Positions 1-10,869 of a DNA stretch of 64,000 nucleotides are shown one piece after another. Under the pieces are notes generated by a model, which worked only from the letters and a program-made list of their open reading frames with translations, was not told the origin of the DNA and searched no databases. How positions within the stretch are numbered: the first letter of the stretch is position 1; each line of letters opens with the position of its first letter. The stretch is from Azorinus chamasolen (lineage: Eukaryota; Mollusca; Bivalvia; Cardiida; Solecurtidae): positions 47,338,140-47,402,139 of the forward strand of contig OY755252.1 of assembly GCA_963576725.1 (NCBI GenBank). The letters run 5' to 3'. Both the position numbers and the translations under genes were made by a program.

Positions 1-455
1 TGTCTTTGTACAAGTTGCTGATCTGGGTTATTTTACAATTTTGTTCGAATCTATAAAAATATATAGATTTGAAATAAATGTTCAATTTAATAAAATAAGC
101 ACAGTTTACAAACACTTTCACTAGCACGTAATGTAATCAGAATTTTTTAAAAACAAGTTTCTTCTATTTTCTTTCAAGAAACAGACAAACAACATCAAAC
201 AGTTTAGACCTTGATGTGAGACTGAGTTACTTGGCATCTCATCTGGATCCAAACTGAATGCATATACAATCAATCAATCAATCAGTCAATCATTACTTTC
301 AACACCACAAGATATTCGTAGCAAATACAAGGAAAACATATAGTAGTAATAACTACATTACTAAAACAATGAACTAATTTCATTTTCTAAGGTACTAACA
401 TGAGTGAATGGAATCACTGATTCTTTCTGTTTCTTTCAATCGACTATAATGTGTA
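1..455. other. intergenic, no gene seen
   Basis: No coding region was recognised. The stretch holds a degraded family-G palindrome at about 186-262 (two arms around a GAGTTAC centre, with ATCTGGATCCAAACTG on the right) and a short TCAA microsatellite at about 268-292. Confidence 0.5.
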
Positions 456-686
456 CAGTAAAACCCCGCTAAATCGAAATTTTATTTGATAATAATTTAG
501 AAAAGTGGTTGATAAGAATTTAGATACTTTTAGTCACGCAGGAACCTGCTTAATGCATGGTGAAACTCGTGCAGAAAGCTAACAGAGGAGCTGTCTGCAT
601 GACTTTCATCCTACATTAAGCTGCAACCTTTCCCTAAGACCGATATTTATACTTAATTGAACATCCGGTTTACAGAGGTTTTTATG
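456..686. mobile_element. C-type TA-bounded MITE
   Basis: It begins CAGTAAAACCCC after TA (454-455) and ends in a decayed inverted copy before TA (687-688). The core carries the family palindrome (CTTAATGCA arm at about 550, CATTAAGCTGC arm at about 612). Non-coding. Confidence 0.6.
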
Positions 687-764
687 TATACATGTATTTA
701 TTCGCAGAGACGGAACACACATGGAACAACAATATGTAATCGTTGTGAAATTTACTCAATATGG

Positions 765-1106
765 TTGAAACCCTTCTCATGTAGAAAACATAAAGTTTGC
801 TAAAACCCTCACTTGTTACAATTTTTATTGAAACCCAATACGTTCCGGATTTTAAGCTTTCATTGTATGAATAGTGAATAAAGACATCATGAATATTAAT
901 TAACTTGATAATTATAGTTACATATGAATATGGGCATTTATATTGTGTCATAAGCAAACAGAGCAGGCCCTCATAGGACGTTTCCTACAGGAGCCATCTG
1001 ATCTGGATCTACTCTATTTGCAAATGCATAGAAAGACGTATGTATGGAGTAAAATGTTAGGAAACTATTGACAGAGTGTAAAAGAACTTCGCATGAGAAG
1101 GGTTAA
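765..1106 (+). mobile_element. A-type TTAA MITE, diverged long copy
   Basis: The outer ends AACCCTTCTCATG (768-781) and CATGAGAAGGGTTAA (1092-1106) are inverted copies. The internal palindrome, GCAAACAGAG to CTCTATTTGC, lies at about 955-1025. The left TTAA is mutated. Confidence 0.55.
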
Positions 1107-1301
1107 AATAAAGAACGAGACTTGCATTTCCAAGGAGCGAGACTTGCATTTCCTCTATCTATAAATAAGACAATTGAAATAAATGTATGTAGATTTAACA
1201 TGCACGCTAGTCAAATTTGGTGTGAATTGCATATGTCTATAGATAAGAAATACATTTGAGTTTATGGATTATAAATTTATGTTTGTCAAATTTGGCTTGC
1301 A

Positions 1302-1642
1302 TTAACCCGTTACTCCATAACTACGTATTTTAATGCCTTCGAAAACAGAATAGACCCAGCGTCTGCTATGTTTGCGTATGCTTATGGAACGATATACAGT
1401 AAAACTCCTCTAATGCGACCACCTCAAAGAGGTATAATTATCGGTGGTAGAAGCAGGTAGAGACTACTTTTGCCCTGCATTAGGCAACCACCTGCTTATA
1501 AAGACACCCATGTTTTATTCATTAAGTGGTCGCATTAGAGGGGTTCTACTGTATATCTGATTCTGCAATGTTAAAATCCCGTTTTTATATGCAATAATAA
1601 AAGTCCAGCTTATAAATATTCATGATGTCATTATTATTTCTT
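1302..1642 (-). mobile_element. A-type TTAA MITE split by a C element
   Basis: It starts TTAACCCGTTACTCC. The palindrome region is at about 1345-1380. The right half (TATAAATATTCATGATGTCATTATT) resumes at 1552 after the C element at 1397-1551. The right terminus is eroded. Confidence 0.65.
1397..1551. mobile_element. C-type TA MITE nested in an A element
   Basis: The termini CAGTAAAACTCCTC and GAGGGGTTCTACTG are inverted and flanked by TA at 1395-1396 and 1552-1553. The long arms GGTCGCATTAGAGG and their complement fold back. At 155 bp it is one of the cleanest C copies. Confidence 0.8.
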
Positions 1643-1705
1643 GGCTAAACGAGATAAAATTGTATGCACTATGCATTGTTTATACAAATACGTATGATAC
1701 ATTTT

Positions 1706-1904
1706 CAGTACAACCTGTCCTAAGCGGCCATTCATTTATTGAACATAGGAGTGTTAAAAACAGGTGGTTACTTAATGCAGAGCACAATTAATGCAGAAAC
1801 TCGCATAGGAGCTTCATGCGTTATTCTTGACCTGCATTAAGTTACCACCTGCTTTACGGACCCATAATTAGACATTTTTGATGACCGTTTAAGATACTTT
1901 AACT
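1706..1904. mobile_element. C-type TA MITE
   Basis: The left end CAGTACAACCTGTCC is followed by the CAGGTGGTTACTTAATGC arm, a centre near CATAGGAG, and the CTGCATTAAGTTACCACCTG arm. The right terminus is only weakly preserved. Confidence 0.55.
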
Positions 1905-2159
1905 TAGATCAAGCAGTAAAGGTTCCCAACAGAGAAAACTAGAACTATCATTAAAGGTGATTGATACCCCCGCCCACCATCTTGTCAAAAGATCCAATGA
2001 CTTCAACACAAAAGGCAATAGCTCAATAATCCTTGCATCCACACTTGTGGAAAGAAAATAAATAAAGTCCAATCTAGGACTGACTCACATCAAAATTATG
2101 CCACACACAACTACACATCATTATAAATGCATATGCAAAATTTTAGAATCAATGGTGAA

Positions 2160-2645
2160 GAAATGAAGAAGTAGTACTTTCGAAGTTATGCTCAGGACAA
2201 AAATACTTATGAAAAGTAACAAAGGGGAATAAATCCCTCAAAAATGATTTTAGAGTTACAGTCCTTGTTGACTGCACATCCTCTCATGACCCTCTATTCA
2301 TATATAAAGTTTCACAGTTGTGCCAACAATACTTGAGAAGATATGCTCTGGACAAAATTGATTCTGAAAAGTAACAAAGGGGAATAACTCCATTAAAATG
2401 AATTTAGTGTTACAATCTTTGTTGACTGCATAGCCTCTCATCACCCGCTATCCATACATAAGGTTTCACAGTTGGGTCTACAATACTTGAGAAGTTACGC
2501 TCCGGACAAAACATTGCTTCTGAAAAGTAACTAAGGGGAATAACTCCCTCAAACAAGAATTTAGAGTTACAACCCTTGTTGACTACACATCCTTTCACCA
2601 TTATCATAATGTGTACCAAGTTTGAATACAATATCATAAACAGGT
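2160..2645. repeat. three-copy tandem repeat, about 155 bp
   Basis: Three diverged monomers, each containing GACAAAA, AAGGGGAATAA and TTGTTGACT(G/A)CA, recur at about 155-bp spacing. This is the usual core architecture of bivalve pearl/HINE-like elements. The element ends were not located with confidence; CCCCCGCCCACC near 1970 may belong to one. Confidence 0.6.
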
Positions 2646-2887
2646 TTCATCCATTTTTGATATTGTCAGCAGTCAGTGCAGAAAGTCAACAGTGAATGCC
2701 CACATTGTTACTTTTCTCCATAATAATACAAAATGCACACAGTTACGATCCTGGTAAGACCCAACGTGAGTTGGTGCCGCATCTAGTTCCAAACCGTTTG
2801 CAAAGGTTATCACGAAATTGATTTCCGCTACGGTGTAAAGAGTTAATGCTCAAATACAGTAGAATCTGTCTACACCAAGCGTTAGTG

Positions 2888-3192
2888 GTGTGCGGTGGTT
2901 TAGTGGTTACGCGCTGGACTCCGGAGGTCCGGGGTTCAAATCCCGGTCCTTCCCGGAAATTTCAGAGACACTTTTCCGTGTCTCCCACCCGCACCTCCTC
3001 TCCACCCAGGGGTTAAAATGGGTACCTGTGAGGGTCACTCGTCGGTACCGCGGCTGCATGATTGCGCCATGTATGTTAGCAGTGCTCAATATTGTAGGCC
3101 AATGACTCTATGACCAGGGGAGTAATGTACAGTCGGCTGAGCGGTCATTCGGACTGAAAGTAGACTATAACTAGGTACTCTACTTTTTACTT
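2888..3192 (+). mobile_element. tRNA-derived SINE
   Basis: The head carries a perfect RNA polymerase III A box (TGGTTTAGTGG, 2896-2906) and B box (GGTTCAAATCC, 2933-2943), 26 bp apart. The body runs to about 3190 and has no tRNA acceptor structure. The element is preceded by a C-type terminus (CAGTAGAATCTG, 2857-2868) and abuts the TTAA of the next MITE. The short ORFs through it on both strands are not genes. Confidence 0.75.
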
Positions 3193-3196
3193 TCTA

Positions 3197-3419
3197 TTAA
3201 CCCGTTCCCAATTAGGCTATTTTCAGATCCAACCTCAGATCCAACCTCTTTGAATGCATCTATTGAAAAGGAGCATTAACTAGAAAAAATACAATTGTGT
3301 AGTTTTGAAACCATTGTGATAAATCGAGCATTTGCTTCAAAGGAGCAAGATGCTCTATTTATCACAATGGTTTCACAAAGCGGCCTTTATAGGGGCATCA
3401 GTGTGAGAGAATGGGTTAA
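3197..3419 (+). mobile_element. B-type TTAA MITE
   Basis: It starts TTAACCCGTTCCC and ends GAATGGGTTAA. The B-family palindrome arms ACCATTGTGATAAAT and ATTTATCACAATGGT surround a GCTTCAAAGGAGC-like centre. It contains a 14-bp local duplication (CAGATCCAACCT) in the left half. Confidence 0.8.
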
Positions 3420-3442
3420 AAATAATATCTAATTCTAGGGAT

Positions 3443-3668
3443 TTAACACGTTGTCTGTTCAATATTCCTGGAAGAAATAATGACGTCATGAATATCAATT
3501 AGATTATTTTTATGACGGCATGTGACAGGCAGAAACTGCAGAATCCGGTATATAATTAAACGGTAAACCATAAGCAAATAGAGCAGACACTGATCAGACG
3601 GCTCCAATAGGAGCCGTCTAATCTGCGTCTACTCTGTTTGCAAAGGCGTAAAAATGAAGGAAATAGTT
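3443..3668 (+). mobile_element. A-type TTAA MITE
   Basis: It starts TTAACACGTTGTCTG and keeps ATAATGACGTCATGAATAT. The palindrome at about 3575-3643 has a GGCTCCAATAGGAGCC centre. The right TTAA is lost. Confidence 0.75.
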
Positions 3669-4349
3669 CAGACATGGGGTAGCTTAACGTAGAATGAAAG
3701 CAATGCAGAAAGCTCCTCTAAGAAATGTCTGCATTATTGTTGTCTTATGGGGTCATTTCACCGAGTACGACCTGGAAAACTCGCACGCGACCACGCACTC
3801 GTGACCTTAATCGCAGCTCGGTTTTCCCATAGTCGCGGGCAAAAACCGTGCGACCTACCCCATTATTTTTTGTGCACGCTCTATGTTCGATGTAAGCTCG
3901 TTTGACCTTCGATGTGTACGCTCTATATACGTCCTATACGCTCTACACACGCTCTATATACGCTCTACCTACGTCTATCCACTCGATCTGAAGCGATCTT
4001 GACACGACCAAGGTTCGTTCTGTTCGACCAAACTGCGACATTGCCTCGATCTCTCGGCGACCTATCCTCGCAAGCGCGCGACCTCGGCCTACCAAGACTC
4101 GTTCCCGGCCGATCTAGCTACGTACACGAGTTGCAATGTACCCTCGATCAATACGATTTAGATGCGATCTCGAACGTTCTAGCCTCGATCAGACGACCAA
4201 TTCTCGATCTTTTCTCGACAGAGTCTCGCCCGAGCTACGCGCACATTGGTTTTGGTTGCACGGATTTGCGCGCGACCCACTGCGATCGTTAAACAATGCC
4301 CGGCGATCTTTGGCCGACCATCAGTTTTTGACCAGTCTCCGAAGGGATA

Positions 4350-4612
4350 ACATGGACCCAATCGCTCTGCATCATGCTATTGTATTACAGCACCATGCCC
4401 TGAAATTGCAACAAGACTCTCTGGTTATGCTAACCATGCTGAAAAGGAGCTGCGTGAACACCAGAGGGAACATTATTGTCAGTACACCTCCCTCATGACG
4501 GAACTGAGGCTGGGAGATGAAGCTACCTATACCGGACCTATCTCCGTATACCCCCGGAGATGTTTGACTAATTTTTGGCCAGGGTGGGCCTTGAATTACA
4601 AAGATGGACACT
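4350..4612 (+). pseudogene. Harbinger transposase N-terminal remnant
   Basis: Read in shifted frames, the segment gives MDPIALHHAIVLQHHALKLQ, then YTSLMTELRLGDEATYT, then RIPPEMFD, a stop, and FLARVG. The order matches the N-terminal region of HARBI1/PIF transposases (an 'LxxELRxxDxxxYxNFxRxPPEMFDxxLxRVGP' pattern). Frameshifts and a stop break it, and the DDE nuclease domain is absent. The family call rests on motif order alone. Confidence 0.65.
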
Positions 4613-4965
4613 AACTATAGAAGATCTATAGAACCGCAAGTTAAGCGGGGGTCGATCTTTTTTGGTTGAAGCTTAAACGCACAGAGGTCGCCAATGGAAA
4701 TAATATGGAACGTACGGGTCTAGGGAAGGTCTGGGACAGGTCGCGCGGAGTGAGTCTTAATCGCAAAAGAGCGAAGCTAGATCGCACGGATCGAGCGAGG
4801 ATCGAGCAGGGGTCGAGCAGCATGACCATTCGCGCGACCAGTTCTCGCTCGAGAAGACTGAGCCTCGCTCATCCCCGCTCTAGTTTCGATTGTCTCACGA
4901 CCAATGCGTTCTTTCCTCGATCTCGCTCGCTCTTTCGACACTCTCCGTGCGACTTTTAGGTCGAG

Positions 4966-4997
4966 GCTCGGTTTTTTGACATGTCAAAAAACCGAGC
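4966..4997. repeat. perfect 32-bp palindrome
   Basis: The arms GCTCGGTTTTTTGACA and TGTCAAAAAACCGAGC are perfect inverted repeats with no spacer. It sits inside the Harbinger derivative, about 170 bp from its right end. Confidence 0.9.
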
Positions 4998-5216
4998 TAC
5001 GATCTGGGGGTTTTCCGGGAGACCAATCCTCGACCATGTGCGACCACGGGAGACCAAGGCACGACCAACCCTCGGTCAACTGTCGACTACGTGCGACCTG
5101 TGGCGACCAAGCCACGCTCTGATATCGCAGCTCAGTCTTCCGGGAAGATTTCTCGGTGAAATGACCCCTTTACATTATGCAACCACCTACTCCTATCGGC
5201 ATCTACTGTACTGTAA

Positions 5217-7264
5217 GTACTCTAGGTAAATTATTCACTAAAGTTTTAAATACTAGGCTGACACATTGGGCAGAACAATATATAATGTTTATGTTGAAGC
5301 ACAAGCTGGTTTCCGGGAAAATATGAGTACGGTTGACAATGTTTTTATTATCCATGGTTTAATTAACCATTTGTTAAATAAAAATAAAAAGCTGTTTGCA
5401 GTATTTATAGATTATACCAAAGCTTTTGATTTTATTGTCAGAGATATTATTTGGTACACGCTTATAAAACTGGGTGTACGTGGAAATATACTGAACATAG
5501 TAATGTCAATATATGAAAATGTTAAAACCTCTTGTAAGGTCAAACACAATAACCAATTAAGTGATAGTTTTATTAGTACACTAGGTGTCAGACAAGGAGA
5601 GAGCCTCTCTCCGTTTCTTTTTTCCATGTATCTAAATGATATTGAAGAGTTTTTTATAACAAAGGGTTTTGAAGGTGTTGATATTGGTATGCTTAAATTA
5701 TTCTTACTGTTATATGCCGATGATATAGTCTTAATTTCTGAAAATGAAAATGGATTGCAATATGGTTTGAAATTACTGGAAGAATACTGTGACAAGTGGG
5801 AACTACAAGTTAATATAAGCAAAACGAAGGTCATGATATTTAGAAAAGGGGGTAGAATTAAGCAGGACATATGTTTTACTTACAAAGAAGAAACACTTGA
5901 AATAGTAAACCATTTCAAATACCTTGGAATTATTTTCACAACAGGGGATTCTTTTAATGGAACTTATGAAGCACTGTATGGACAAGCACTGAAGGCAGTT
6001 TTTAAGCTTAAATGTTATATGATAAAGTTTCCGATATGTCAGTTAGTCATAAATTAGATTTGTTTGATAAACTCATTGAGCCAATTCTTTAATATGGAAG
6101 TGAAGTTTGGGGCGTAAATGAGTCGGACAAAATAGAAAGGTTACATTTACAATTTTGTAAACAAATACTGGGTGTAAGGTGTCAAACACAGAATAGTTTT
6201 ATATGTGGAGAGCTTGGTAGACATCCTCTTAAATTAAAAAGACTAGTAAGCGTTATAAAATACTGGTTCAAAATAATTAACTGCTCAAATGAAAAATATA
6301 TAAAACAGGTTTATAAGATGATGTTAAGTGATTTAGAATATTATCCTGAGAAGAAATCATGGGCTAGATCAATTAAAAATTTACTGGAGAATCTGGGTTT
6401 TTATAATGTTTGGTTAAACCAAGGTGTTCAACATGTACAGTTATTTCTTTCAATTTTTAAACAAAGACTTAAAGATAATTATTTACAGATGTGGAATAGT
6501 GATTTGGAAAACTCAACTAGGACAAGAACATATAGGCTATTTTGTGATTTTTCATTTCAGTCATATCTGAATTGCATTAAAGTTGACAAGTTTAGTATAG
6601 CACTTACTCGCTTTCGTGTTTCAGCACATAGGTTAGAAGTTGAAGCAGGAAGGTGGCACAAACCAAAGAAAGTCCCGTATAATGAAAGAAAATGCCAGTC
6701 ACGCAATTATTTAGAGGACGAATGTCCTTTGTATGCTAATTTGCGAAAATTGTATATTAAACAGTATTATTGGAAACGACCAAATATGGTGAAATTTATT
6801 GAATTGTTAAAAACTGAAAATGAAGGTACTCTTAGGAACTTAGCGCTATTTATTTTTAAAGCATTTGAAATAAGGAACAGTACTTACTATGGTATTTGAT
6901 ACACTGTCCTTCTCTCTTGAAACTTTTTACGGAAGTTAACATTATATTAACTGATATCGCTAATTATTAGTAGAAAATTGGGTACATAGTAAACTCATTA
7001 TACAGCTTTATACCGAGCATATTTAGATATTTAGAGTCGATGAAAGGGGGATAACTCAAATAAAATTTTGTAGGTGTGTTTTGTTATCTCCCAATTGATT
7101 GATCTATAGATGTTTGAATTTTAGATCGCCATTGGCCATTGATTGATTTATGTATATTACATGTAACTACATTTCATTTACTGGTATTGAGATATGTGTT
7201 TGTTACATGTAAATATGATATTTGTATGTGGTATGTTGGGCAAATGCCCTTTTTCCTGAATAAA

Positions 7265-7298
<34 letters not shown>

Positions 7299-7300
7299 AG
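5217..7300 (+). mobile_element. LINE, 5'-truncated, with 3' microsatellite tail
   Basis: A non-LTR retrotransposon copy begins inside the reverse transcriptase and runs through the C-terminal domain and 3' UTR to GAATAAAATCTATC, then a TCTA repeat (about 7264-7299), its 3' tail. The endonuclease is missing. The clade was not determined; a CR1/L2-like lineage is possible. Confidence 0.8.
5222..6898 (+). pseudogene. LINE reverse transcriptase, broken
   Basis: The longest open stretch (5266-6057) carries RT motifs in order: EAQAGFREN, FIDYTKAFD, LGVRQGESLSPFLF and the catalytic YADD box (5713-5724). Reading frame is lost near 5278 (small insertion), again after 6050 and at about 6092 (stop), then reopens at 6318-6898 with the typical LINE C-terminal region (ECPLYANLRKLYIK, then WKRPN). 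The second ORF shifts where a histidine/cysteine segment would be. It cannot encode an intact polymerase. Confidence 0.8.
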
Positions 7301-7394
7301 CTATTCATAACACGGTCTCTATATGCAGGTTTTACTGTAATAGACGTGGACTAATCTGACCGTGAAAGGTTCTTTAACAAACAGAGCATACCAA

Positions 7395-7620
7395 TTAATC
7401 ATTTCCCTGTTGAATTTCCCTGTTCATGTAAAAGATAAATACATTATGGATATTTATCAGCTGAATTATGATAATGGTATATAAGCGCATGGAGATTTCG
7501 TATTGGTAGAAACTGTATAGTCGGATATGTTAGAACTCCATAAGCAAACAGATCCATCTGATCTGGGTCTACTCTGTTTGCAAAGGCGTGGAAAAATGTT
7601 TATATGAGAGAAAGTGTTAA
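7395..7620 (+). mobile_element. A-type TTAA MITE
   Basis: It is bounded by TTAA at 7395 and 7617, ending GAGAGAAAGTGTTAA. The left half of the palindrome is shortened (GCAAACAGATCCATCTGATC), so the hairpin is nearly gone. Confidence 0.75.
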
Positions 7621-7850
7621 CCCCTTTACCCCGCTCTTAAAACAATACAGTAGTCCAGAGTTGGATAGGGTGCACTTTTGAGATACTTTCGATTTGATCA
7701 AGCTTTTGAGTTGCTGTTGATCGGGCGTCAAACATCCTGGGATCTGAGGAGACACCTAGTTACTCGGAGTCTCATCTGGATCTAAGCTTTTTGCAAATAC
7801 GTGCCAGGTCGCGAATAGCAGGATTATTTGACCTTAATCAGTATCTACAT
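7617..7850. mobile_element. G-type MITE remnant
   Basis: It begins at the TTAA shared with the preceding A element (TTAACCCCTTTACC). It carries the G palindrome arms GAGGAGACACC and GTCTCATCTGGATC around AGTTACTCGG. The right end is unclear. Confidence 0.4.
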
Positions 7851-8155
7851 TTGTATTATCACACATCGTTAACATTGGATAGTCAAGGCCATACACCCTT
7901 TGGACTGATCTAGGTTTACGATGTGTGTATGGTTTCCTCCTGTCGTATCTCAAATCATGCATTCAAAACTTGCTTTTTTCCGTCAACTGTATGGGCAACA
8001 CACTCGTACATACAGTAAAACCACGATAACATAACACCCAAAAAAGAATCATTATCGATGACAGAGTAAAATCAAATTTGTATAATCTATGAGCAAACAG
8101 AGCCTATCCTGATCAGACTATTCCTTATTTGGACATACTTTATTTCCCATTGCGT

Positions 8156-9002
8156 TTAACCACAGGGGCAAGACACGTTTTAGTCAGTATATGTGTATAT
8201 AGATTCTATATATACATATACTGACTCAAACGTGTCTTACGGGTGACAAATGTTAAGAAGATGTTAAGTGATTATGGATTTTCGCATGTTTTTAACGAAG
8301 TGAATGGTGTAGACCCTAAACTATTCCCAGAGGTGTTTAAAGGTAGAGTGATAGACACATTTAAACAAGAATGGGCTTGTACGCTGGATAGAAGTTCAGT
8401 ACTTAATAACTATAAGCATTATAAATCTGTTGTTTGTTATGAGAATTATCTTGATATACTGCCACGCAATTATAGGTTTTATTTTTGTCGGCTGAGACTT
8501 TCGGTGCATCCTTTTCGTATACAGACTGGTCGATACGCAAGGCAAACATACCACGTGAGCAGCGATATTGTCAATGTTGTAGCCTTTAAGATCTAGAAGA
8601 TGAATACCATTTTGTATGTATATACCCAAATATATTGAGCTACGAAAAATATACTTGAAGAAGTATTATTATGTAAGACCATCTATGTACAAGTTTATTG
8701 AATTACTAAAATCTCAAAACAGAAAGGTATTGGTAAAGTGTTCGAAATATATTAAAGAAGCTATGACTTTAAGAAACAGTTTTAAACTCCCAGTACATTT
8801 ACTGTATTATTCATCCTCAGTATATTTGCTGATTATGCATTTATATGTTTTTGTTTATATCGGCTATATGTAGATACTCTGTGCTGTACATATTCTTGTG
8901 ATTACGATATATTTAACATTATATGTTAAAGACGATGTACGTTTGTATAAGTCTTCAATAAAATCTGTTCTGTTCTGTTCTGTTCTTACCCCTGTGCGTT
9001 AA
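8156..9002. mobile_element. H hairpin element split by a LINE
   Basis: The arm AGGGGCAAGACACG with GTCAGTATATGTGTATATAG folds on CTATATATACATATACTGAC and CGTGTCTTAC. The other terminus, TCTTACCCCTGTG, reappears only after the LINE at 8241-8983. Both outer edges sit at TTAA. A second, uninterrupted copy is at 13858-13946. Confidence 0.6.
8241..8983 (+). mobile_element. short LINE copy with TCTTAC target duplication
   Basis: This is the 3' end of a LINE related to the copy at 5217-7300: ORF pieces at 8243-8596 and 8616-8873 align with its C-terminal region (LFPEVFKGRVIDTFKQEW; YIELRKIYLKKYY; VRPSMYKFIELLK). It ends in AATAAAATCTG plus a CTGTT repeat tail. TCTTAC flanks it at 8235-8240 and 8984-8989. 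The histidine/cysteine part is frameshifted, so it is not functional. Confidence 0.75.
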
Positions 9003-9201
9003 ACATTTCCTCAGAATATTCCTATAAGAGATAACAATGGCTTATGAACACAGGAGTGTTTTATTCATAGTATAAACATTAGAATATATATAATATATAA
9101 GTGCATAGCAAATAAACCAGACCTGGATCAGACGGCTCCTGTAGGAACCGTCTGATCGGAATCTATTCCGTTTGCAAAGACGTTCAAAAGGATTTATTTA
9201 A
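8999..9201 (+). mobile_element. A-type TTAA MITE
   Basis: TTAA at 8999-9002 and 9198-9201 bound it. The palindrome centre GGCTCCTGTAGGAACC lies near 9140. It shares both boundary TTAAs with its neighbours. Confidence 0.65.
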
Positions 9202-9695
9202 CACTTTACCCCATGAATAGTCATGTAAGCAATAATGACACCATCAATATTAACCCTTTCCCTGTTCTATGTTTATTTCAAATTTCAATACCTACTGAAT
9301 ATTCATTAACAAAATAGTTATAATGAAATATGGAAGGTGGAACATTATAGCTATTTTAGACGGTAAAGAAACAGATCTTTCAATTTCCAGTAGCAAACAG
9401 AGCAGACCCTGATCAGACGGCTCCTATATGAGCCATCTGATCTGGGTCTACCCTGTTCGCAAATGCGTGAAAACACGTCTATATGAGGGAAAGGGTTAAT
9501 TAGATTAATTGTTGTAATAGCACACGCACACGTGGATATTTGGTCATGGCAGAAACTGTATAATCATATCTTTATTATATCATAAACAAACAGATCAGAC
9601 CCTGATTAGAGGGCTCCTCTAGGAGCTGTCTGATCAGGGTCTACTCTGTTTGCAAAGGCATGGAAAAAGGCATAGTTATGGGGTGTATGGTTTAA
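9198..9695 (+). mobile_element. A-type TTAA MITE hosting an A2 insertion
   Basis: The left part (TTAACACTTTACCCCATGAAT to CATCAATATTAA) and right part (TTAGATTAATTGTTGTAATAG to the hairpin at about 9587-9655 and TTAA at 9692) are contiguous once the element at 9250-9499 is removed. Confidence 0.8.
9250..9499 (+). mobile_element. A2-type TTAA MITE, complete, nested
   Basis: TTAACCCTTTCCCTG to GAGGGAAAGGGTTAA, with TTAA at both edges. A2 differs from A in the left half (CAATACCTACTGAATATTCATT, AAATATGGAAGGTGGAAC). The palindrome centre is GGCTCCTATATGAGCC. Confidence 0.85.
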
Positions 9696-10199
9696 ACCCA
9701 TCGAATCAGCGGGATTTTTATTTGATAAAATAGATCAAATTCTCACCACATAGTTACCCCATTTATTACGTTCTTACTTCTTTCTACACCATATACTCAT
9801 GAAAATGCTTGAAAACAATTTGCAATCTGATACAGATGAGGTGCCAATTAATGATTCAAACTCAGGCTCTTTGATCATTACATACACTGTTTGACACTCT
9901 TCGTCTATTTCTTTCTGTGTTATGTTTCCCCCTCAATAGTATAAAGGTGATACTCACCAGTAACTTTTGAGGATGACCGGAGCCAAATGCATGGTGGGCA
10001 TCATTAATTTTCAATATGGTCATCAGAGGACCATTCTTAAATACCGTTCAATTGGACCTCGGAACATTTCAATAAATTAAAATGGTTACCGTCCACAAAA
10101 GCGTTGAGCAAATAATTTTAAATTCAAAATAAAAAAAAAATGTTGTCAGACCCATTTATTTCATGGAGCATTTTGTTTTATAAGACACTTTACATTCTT

Positions 10200-10670
10200 A
10201 TAACACCATATTTAGCAGTGAGGGATGTTGTTTTGATAAAGGGTCACCAGGCGACTATAACTACCAAATTCCGTTAAAATTGGACAAACAGTTTGGAAGG
10301 AGAAGATTTCTGAAGGGTTTCTATACAGTTATATATTTATAAAGCAATCTAGCTAGCCCCGATCCTAGCGGCTATGTTTTTATATATCAAAGAGATTTTA
10401 GCAATTTTGATAAAGGATCGCCGGGTGACTAGTCCTTAGTCCTATCAAATGCCATTAAAATTAGACTGTTTTGGAGAAAAATATTTAAAAAGTGTTCTAT
10501 ATAGTTATATGCCTACTTATAAAGATATCTAGCCCCGCCCATGGCGGCCATGTTTTCTTTAGATATCAGCATGAGATTAGCTATTTTGGTAGAGGATCAC
10601 AGGGGTCATTCCTATCAATTAGCATTCAGTTTTTACAAGCGGTTTTAGAAGATGTTTAAGGATTTTCTTT
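10200..10670 (+). repeat. tandem repeat, about 170 bp, 2-3 diverged copies
   Basis: The recurring blocks are (A/G)CCATTAAAATT, GGAGAA, TATAGTTATAT and CTAGCCCCG(C/A)CC with GCGGC(C/T)ATGTTTT. They recur at about 10250-10400, 10430-10575 and partly after. This looks like the core of a bivalve pearl/HINE-type element. It lies about 0.5 kb upstream of the SNX19 start codon. A 24-bp F-element end (TTTGGTGGAGAAATAACG) follows at about 10717. Confidence 0.55.
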
Positions 10671-10869
10671 TAACAACCAGAGTTCTAGATCTGCATATAT
10701 ATACAGTACAGGGTTTGGTGGAGAAATAACGATTTTAGTATTTGGATACGCATCTTCATATGTAGCTCTGGCATCCATAAATGTCATTATTCGCGATAAT
10801 TCGTGATAATTTAATTAATCTGCCATTAGTTCAGTACTGGCGAACGATTGCAACCGGTTTAAGCCAATT

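Larger units (their letters stand above)
3751..5168. mobile_element. PIF/Harbinger-derived DNA transposon, CpG-rich
   Basis: The ends GGGGTCATTTCACCGAG and CTCGGTGAAATGACCCC are inverted 17-bp repeats. The host sequence fits a duplicated TTA target, the typical PIF/Harbinger site. The interior is strikingly rich in CpG (repeated CTCGATC and GCGACC words), unlike the AT-rich surroundings, and holds a transposase remnant at about 4350-4610. The ORFs at 3912-4292, 4666-4959 and 4904-5229 lie in this CpG-rich sequence and show no recognisable protein. Confidence 0.7.
3676..5208. mobile_element. C-type MITE split by a PIF/Harbinger element
   Basis: The left part (GTAGCTTAACGTAGAATGAAAG, GAAAGCTCCTCTAAG) and right part (TTATGCAACCACCTAC to ATCTACTG before TA) are the two halves of one C element, separated by the insertion at 3751-5168. 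The left terminus is missing. Confidence 0.5.

Noticed and set aside
2890..2960. Possible tRNA gene
   Set aside because: A and B boxes are perfect but acceptor-stem pairing is absent and an unrelated body follows; it is a SINE head.
3912..5229. Overlapping ORFs of 60-126 codons in CpG-rich sequence
   Set aside because: High GC lowers stop frequency; none shows a domain except the short Harbinger remnant, and they lie within transposon ends.
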